A DNA stretch of 64,000 bases, taken from positions 1-64,000 of the forward strand of contig CALFSX010000038.1 of the NCBI GenBank assembly GCA_937916515.1, read 5' to 3'. Made by a program: the position numbers and the translations under genes. The notes beneath the pieces were generated by a model. It worked only from the letters and a program-made list of their open reading frames with translations. It made no database searches and was not told the DNA's origin. Shown here piece after piece: positions 63,901-64,000 of the stretch (position 1 is its first letter; every line of letters begins with the position of its first letter). Source of the stretch: an uncultured Planctomycetaceae bacterium (GTDB taxonomy: Bacteria; Planctomycetota; Planctomycetia; Planctomycetales; Planctomycetaceae).

Positions 63901-64000
63901 CGTATGGGTTGACGAGCGGTGCCTTCGCCCTCGAAGTATGTCTGCGACCGCGTGTCCAGCCACCGGAGCGAGCCATCGGGGCGAATAATTCGGTGCTCAA
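60939..64000 (-). CDS. Multi-PAS sensor histidine kinase (HisKA_2 type), 5' truncated by window end
   Basis: The frame is open to the window edge: upstream of an internal Met at 63707 the sequence still encodes PAS-type protein (RPDGSLRWLDTRSQTYFEGE, then VLDVTERKQAEDAV). At least six full PAS units and part of a seventh are visible, each ending in an ITERKRAE-type linker. They are followed by a HisKA_2 kinase (EIHHRVKNNLQVISSLLSLQA) and an HATPase domain (LMNEIVSNSLKYAFPG; ADDGVGLPADL; GLQLVNILADQLGG). No membrane helix or receiver is seen in this part. The next gene starts 13 bases after its stop, so the hybrid kinase probably accepts or shares its signal. Codons are strongly G+C-rich. Confidence 0.9.
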   Translation of the reverse strand, partial: EHRIIRPDGSLRWLDTRSQTYFEGEGTARQPIRTVGAVLDVTERKQAEDAVGRARDEAERALADLSVASARAEQFYRLCEAAGQDIGISRLDGTLTYMNPAFRTLLEFPDGDDVTRRAFWELVPSENHQFLAESVLTQTRETGTWSGEFDLLTLTGKRVPIINTVVLLRDPDGTVFGYSNIATDITEQKRSEQALRESEERFRAYIEYAPTGLVVLDENGRYVDVNPASCRISGYDREELLRMGVGDLTTPEAKAESRPSFDRIKQDGAIEVDWLLRQKSGELRQISIAAVRLTGNRSMGFITDITERKRAEQALRESELRYRTLIETSSDAIFLMDLTGRIRAANPAAVKMHGYSKEELFSMRMQELDVPDDAANLPDRMRRLRAGESLTFEVAHRRKDGTTFPLEVIASAVEIGGEWLVMGFNRDITERKRAEDAIRESEARLRIALSAATAVAFVWDAATGSVSRYFSTEPALPMNLHAPESVAAVRARVHPDDREQFDAGIAACLADGSDYRNLYRVVRPDGTTRWLEEWGTLESDPAGLPVCLTGISIDVTERKAAEQALVEEKSLLQAMFGSLPGIAFAFDQSGRYVRWNHNYDTLLGWSDEEMTHHTALDTIVPRDRERIAAVIRDVFVLGENSTELHALRKDGGELPLFCTGVRVSLGGEPCVVGFGIDISDRLEAEAALRASEERLRIFIENAPVGVAMFDRDMKYISHSRRWLTDYGLGDQNLIGRSHYEVFPEVTDQWKEIHQRCLTGASERCEQDRFERADGTVDYLRWEIQPWTNVTGTVGGLVFLTEMITDRVRAEEQIRLSLREKEAMLKEIHHRVKNNLQVISSLLSLQAAQLTTHPAAADVLAESQNRVRAMALVHETLYRSDDLARVDLSRYIGELCGFLFRSFGVDSARVSLVIDVESVTVSLEKTIPCGLLMNEIVSNSLKYAFPGTRSGTVSIRARMQPDGRLSLTLADDGVGLPADLVIDSTPTLGLQLVNILADQLGGQLTLNRFGGTRFDLSFAP

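Noticed and set aside
63803-64000. A 65-codon minus-strand frame at the window edge
   Set aside because: It is out of frame with the multi-PAS kinase, whose own frame is open across the same bases and encodes clear PAS sequence.

Overview
The window looks like chromosomal DNA from a member of the Planctomycetota, probably the Planctomycetales. The pointers are a dockerin metalloprotease with the N-terminal sorting motif LENRLLLT, membrane-anchored and lipoprotein PQQ-type beta-propellers, a Ser/Thr kinase wired into an ExbB/ExbD system, a giant secretin with glycine-rich loops, many exported proteins of unknown function, and mostly single genes separated by long spacers. No species name can be given from sequence reading alone.

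Layout. 1-6.1 kb: a porin-like beta-barrel (5' end outside the window), a prepilin-peptidase-like membrane protein with doubtful catalytic residues, a scramblase/LURP-one protein, a TIM-barrel sugar isomerase-like protein and a secreted DUF4432 aldose-epimerase-like protein. 6.6-18.3 kb: a seven-gene collinear block that is the most striking part of the window. It runs TonB/TolA-like anchor, ExbB/TolQ, ExbD/TolR, a Hanks-type kinase fused to a second ExbD, a membrane-anchored PQQ propeller with an acidic N-terminal tripeptide repeat, an oligopeptide-binding-type protein with a helical N-terminal domain but no ABC permease or ATPase nearby, and an exported protein of unknown function. It is followed by proB. 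19.9-32.7 kb: a small membrane protein, a HEAT-like exported protein, lysA, a methyltransferase, tRNA-Leu(UAG), the dockerin metalloprotease, an acyltransferase-like protein, rarA, an FHA protein, a phosphoglucosamine-mutase-like protein and a lipoprotein. 32.9-37.0 kb: an asparagine-synthetase-like enzyme without the glutaminase cysteine, a radical SAM enzyme and a flavin halogenase-like enzyme, a possible small specialised-metabolism locus. 37.2-46.0 kb: a lipoprotein hydrolase, a DUF2079 membrane protein, and a 1435-residue secretin containing a perfect 324-bp tandem duplication. 46.7-56.0 kb: cyclotransferase, thioesterase, a Cys-rich exported protein, a membrane protein, two PQQ propeller proteins and a lipoprotein. 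56.4-64 kb: a gene remnant, then a beta-helix protein and two sensor-kinase genes that become visibly richer in G+C than the rest and may be acquired DNA.

Shared elements. A roughly 90-110 bp intergenic repeat ending in an AAGGGCGAAGCCCTT-type hairpin occurs at least five times, plus one partial copy. In two places the neighbouring gene stops inside its terminal motif. Functionally the window mixes housekeeping (proB, lysA, rarA, mutase, tRNA) with envelope biology: energised inner-membrane complexes, secretin, porin, lipoproteins and propellers.
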